Shown: positions 5,833-7,778 of the stretch, one piece after another
Position numbering within the stretch: the stretch's first letter is position 1
How the letters are laid out: the number at the start of each line of letters is the position of its first letter
DNA from: Actinomyces sp.
GTDB lineage: Bacteria > Actinomycetota > Acidimicrobiia > Acidimicrobiales > Aldehydirespiratoraceae
DNA length: 7,778 nt
Assembly (NCBI GenBank): GCA_003697065.1
Contig: RFFY01000792.1
Coordinates: forward strand, 1-7,778
Reading direction: 5' to 3'
Position numbers and translations under genes: made by a program
Notes under the pieces: model-generated
What the model saw: only the letters and a program-made list of their open reading frames with translations
Database searches by the model: none
What the model was told of the DNA's origin: nothing

Positions 5833-6835
5833 CCCCGACCCGGTTCCGGCGGGGTCGCCACCGGCGGCCCCGCCTGCCACCGACCCGGCGGCCGTCGTCG
5901 CCGCTCTCGACGGCGCCGCCGTCGTCGGTCGCCGCCGCGAGCTCGAGCTCGTGGTGGCGGCCCTGGCCGCCGGTCGCCACGTGCTGCTGGAGGGCCCGCC
6001 CGGCACGGGCAAGTCCACCCTGCTGCGCGCCGTCGCCGCCGCCTCGGGAACGGCCTTCGTGTTCGTCGAGGGCAACGCCGAGTTGACCCCGGCCCGTCTG
6101 GCGGGCCAGTTCGACCCGGCACGCGTCCTCGACGAGGGCTACGGGCCCGACACCTTCGTCGACGGTCCCCTCACCGCGGCCCTGCGGGCCGGGGCCCTGC
6201 TGTACGTCGAGGAGCTGAACCGGGTCCCCGAGGAGACGATCAACCTCCTCGTGACCGTCATGTCCGAAGGCGAGCTCCACCTGCCCCGGGTCGGGGTGGT
6301 CCACGCCGCCGACGGCTTCCGTCTCGTGGCCGCCATGAACCCCTTCGACAACGTCGGCACGGCCCGTGTGTCGTCGGCGATCTACGACCGCATCTGCCGG
6401 ATCGTCATGGACTACCAGGACGCCGACGACGAGACCGCCATCGTCGGTGCCCGCACGGCGGCGCCGCCGGGCCTGCTCGTGGGGCGGGCCGTGGCCGTCA
6501 CCCGGGCCACCCGCGACCATCCCGAGATCCGGGTGGGCTCGTCGGTGCGCGGCGCCATCGACCTCGTCGAGGTGGCGCTCCGCCTGGCCGAGCTCCGCGG
6601 CCGCTCGCCCCTCGACCCCGGCGTGGGTCTCGATGCCGCTCTCGTCGCCCTCTCGGGGCGGATCCGGCTCCACGAGGGCGGCGACCGCCGGCCCGAGGAC
6701 GTGGTGACCGAACTGTGGGAGGCGGTGCTGGCGGCCGAGCACTCGGCCCCGCCCCTGCCCGGCGACGACGCTGACGGGCACGACGACGGGGGAAAAGCCC
6801 CGGCCCCGGACGGGGCGACACCGGCACACCCCTGA
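5810..6835 (+). CDS. MoxR-family AAA+ ATPase
   Basis: The 341-residue protein starts at GTG 5810, overlapping the dehydrogenase gene by 23 bases; no other start lies before the conserved domain. It has Walker A G-P-P-G-T-G-K-S (62-69), Walker B L-L-Y-V-E-E (130-135) with Glu in place of the usual Asp, then L-N-R-V-P, sensor 1 V-A-A-M-N-P (Asn177), and Arg194/Arg197 in the region of the arginine finger. G-N-A-E-L-T-P (88-94) and the D-G-P-L-T-A-A-L segment are typical of the MoxR/CbbQ/NorQ group. The first 25 residues and the last 30 are low-complexity and probably disordered. Members act with vWA partners to remodel or insert metal into enzymes such as methanol dehydrogenase, CO dehydrogenase, NO reductase and Rubisco. 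The position between the dehydrogenase and vWA genes suggests that it serves that dehydrogenase; this is inference. Confidence 0.9.
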   Translation: MSSSSRTDPDPVPAGSPPAAPPATDPAAVVAALDGAAVVGRRRELELVVAALAAGRHVLLEGPPGTGKSTLLRAVAAASGTAFVFVEGNAELTPARLAGQFDPARVLDEGYGPDTFVDGPLTAALRAGALLYVEELNRVPEETINLLVTVMSEGELHLPRVGVVHAADGFRLVAAMNPFDNVGTARVSSAIYDRICRIVMDYQDADDETAIVGARTAAPPGLLVGRAVAVTRATRDHPEIRVGSSVRGAIDLVEVALRLAELRGRSPLDPGVGLDAALVALSGRIRLHEGGDRRPEDVVTELWEAVLAAEHSAPPLPGDDADGHDDGGKAPAPDGATPAHP

Positions 6836-7767
6836 CCCTCGAGGGCGACGAGGCAGCGGGCGAACTGGCCGAGGAGCGGCGCTCGACCACGTCCCGGCGC
6901 CAGCTCGCCCGCCGCCCGGGCTTCGAGGCGGTGAGTCCGGCGGTGGGCGAGATCGACGAGGATGCCGTGGCCGAGCTCGGCGGCACCGATCCCGACGCCG
7001 CCCTCACCCTGCTGGCCGAGATGGTCACCGCCACCGACCGGCGCCTGGCGCGCCTGGCGGCGCGCCTGGCGGGCCGTCTCGTGCTCGAGGTGGCCCGCAC
7101 GGGAAAGGCGGCGGGCCGGGGGATCGGGCGCCTGCGCAGTCTCCCGGCCGACCGCGGCGAGGGCGACCTCGACCTCGACGCCAGCGTGGACGCCCTCGTG
7201 ACGTCCCGGGCCGGCGGCGTCGCCCCCGGGCTGGACGAGTTACGGGTGCGGGGGTGGCGGCGACCCGACACCGCCGTGTGCCTCGTCGTCGACCGCAGCG
7301 GCTCGATGGGTGGGGAGCGCCTGGCCGCCGCCGCCGTGGCGGCCGCCGCCTGCGCCCTGCGGGCACCGCGCGAGTGGGCCTGCCTGGTGTTCGCCGACCG
7401 GATCCTGGCCGTTTCGTCCCTCGACCGGCCCCGGCCGGCGGCGGCCGTCGTCGACGACCTGCTGCGTCTGCGGGGTCGGGGCACCACCGACCTGGCCGGC
7501 GCACTGTCGGCGGCGGCCGACCAGCTGGCCCGCGCCTCGGCCCGGCGTCGCATCACCGTGGTGCTGTCGGACTGCCGGGCCAACGCCGGCGTCGACCCCG
7601 TCCCCGTCGCCCGGACCCTCGACGAGCTGATCGTGCTGGCACCCGCGGACGACGCCGTCGAAGCGGGCGAGTTCGCGGCGGCGACGGGGGCCCGCCTCGC
7701 CGCCCTGACCGGCCCCACCGACGTCGCCCGTGCCCTCGCCGTCACCCTCGGCGGGCTCCGGGCGTGA
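6832..7767 (+). CDS. von Willebrand factor A domain protein, MoxR partner (CTG start proposed)
   Basis: The C-terminal half is a vWA domain with an intact MIDAS metal site: D-R-S-G-S (Asp154, Ser156, Ser158, numbered from the CTG), G-T-T-D (Thr218/Thr219), and L-S-D-C (Asp247). The N-terminal half is helical, with a Leu/Arg/Ala-rich amphipathic stretch. The frame is open back to a TGA at 6772. No ATG, GTG or TTG occurs before the GTG at 6931, yet the intervening codons encode protein-like sequence (T-S-R-R-Q-L-A-R-R-P-G-F-E) of the kind found at the N-terminus of such proteins. A CTG at 6832 overlaps the MoxR stop as CTGA, the same arrangement as the GTGA overlaps elsewhere in the window, and gives 311 residues; the GTG at 6931 would give 278. 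The protein probably binds the MoxR ATPase and the client enzyme. A GTGA at its own end may start another gene. Confidence 0.85.
   Translation: MTLEGDEAAGELAEERRSTTSRRQLARRPGFEAVSPAVGEIDEDAVAELGGTDPDAALTLLAEMVTATDRRLARLAARLAGRLVLEVARTGKAAGRGIGRLRSLPADRGEGDLDLDASVDALVTSRAGGVAPGLDELRVRGWRRPDTAVCLVVDRSGSMGGERLAAAAVAAAACALRAPREWACLVFADRILAVSSLDRPRPAAAVVDDLLRLRGRGTTDLAGALSAAADQLARASARRRITVVLSDCRANAGVDPVPVARTLDELIVLAPADDAVEAGEFAAATGARLAALTGPTDVARALAVTLGGLRA
7041..7070 (+). repeat. three copies of GCGCCTGGC within the vWA gene
   Basis: GCGCCTGGC occurs at 7041-7049, 7050-7058 and 7062-7070, the last after a 3-base spacer. In the gene's frame it encodes a repeated R-L-A pattern in an amphipathic helix. 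It is a coding repeat from codon bias and helix periodicity, possibly prone to slippage, and not evidence of a separate element. Confidence 0.5.
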
Positions 7768-7778
7768 CCGGCGTCACC
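7764..7778 (+). CDS. possible start of the next gene in the operon (5 codons, cut by window edge)
   Basis: GTG 7764 overlaps the vWA stop in the sequence GTGA, the same four-base coupling seen at 1088-1091. The five codons visible (V-T-G-V-T) are too few to identify anything. It is proposed only by position. Confidence 0.25.

Noticed and set aside
4288..6075. A 595-codon minus-strand frame opposite the permease end, dehydrogenase and MoxR genes
   Set aside because: It is antisense to three well-supported genes, and long antisense frames are expected at this G+C content. The product is low-complexity Gly/His/Asp-rich and resembles no family.
6498..7745. A 415-codon minus-strand frame opposite the MoxR end and vWA gene
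   Set aside because: It is antisense to genes with intact catalytic motifs, and its product is Arg/Ala/Ser/Pro-rich without domains.
7764..7777. GTGAC/GTCAC inverted repeat at the right edge as a terminator or operator
   Set aside because: It has only five pairs with a 4-base loop, coincides with a possible start codon, and the window ends there.

Overview
The window is very G+C-rich, uses GTG and apparently CTG starts, has many 4-base gene overlaps, and carries families typical of high-GC actinomycetes: a DUF222/HNH '13E12' protein, an NDMA-dependent alcohol dehydrogenase, and an ABC transporter adaptor with a peptidoglycan-binding domain. I infer an actinomycete, perhaps of the Acidimicrobiia; there is no rRNA or other marker to settle it.

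Layout. Positions 1-495 (minus strand) hold the N-terminal part of a DUF222/HNH-type protein that runs off the left edge. A short divergent region (about 496-620) contains overlapping -10-like motifs facing both ways. To the right lies a plus-strand run of tightly packed genes, about 621-4546: a short ORF ended by an in-frame amber codon (621-710), a small aromatic-rich exported protein (771-1091), a cysteine-rich lipoprotein (1088-1693), a membrane-anchored transporter adaptor with a peptidoglycan-binding domain (1761-2798), an ABC ATPase (2792-3439) and an FtsX/MacB-like permease (3446-4546). This looks like one operon for a MacAB-like machine with a dedicated exported small protein and lipoprotein. 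The layout recalls lactococcin-972-type bacteriocin loci, but I do not see that family's sequence in the small protein, so its function is open.

After a 131-base gap with a clear TAGGGT promoter element, a second operon starts: NDMA-dependent alcohol dehydrogenase (4678-5832), MoxR-type AAA+ ATPase (5810-6835), a von Willebrand factor A protein (best start a CTG at 6832, end 7767), and the possible start of another gene at 7764. MoxR and vWA pairs act elsewhere as chaperones or cofactor-insertion factors for oxidoreductases, so here they may mature or activate the dehydrogenase.

The points most worth a second look are the exported small protein, whose signal peptide is complete only if the amber codon is ignored or the start lies elsewhere; the uncharacterised exported protein/lipoprotein/transporter operon; the dehydrogenase-MoxR-vWA linkage; and the CTG start of the vWA gene. 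No tRNA, rRNA, CRISPR array or insertion sequence was seen.
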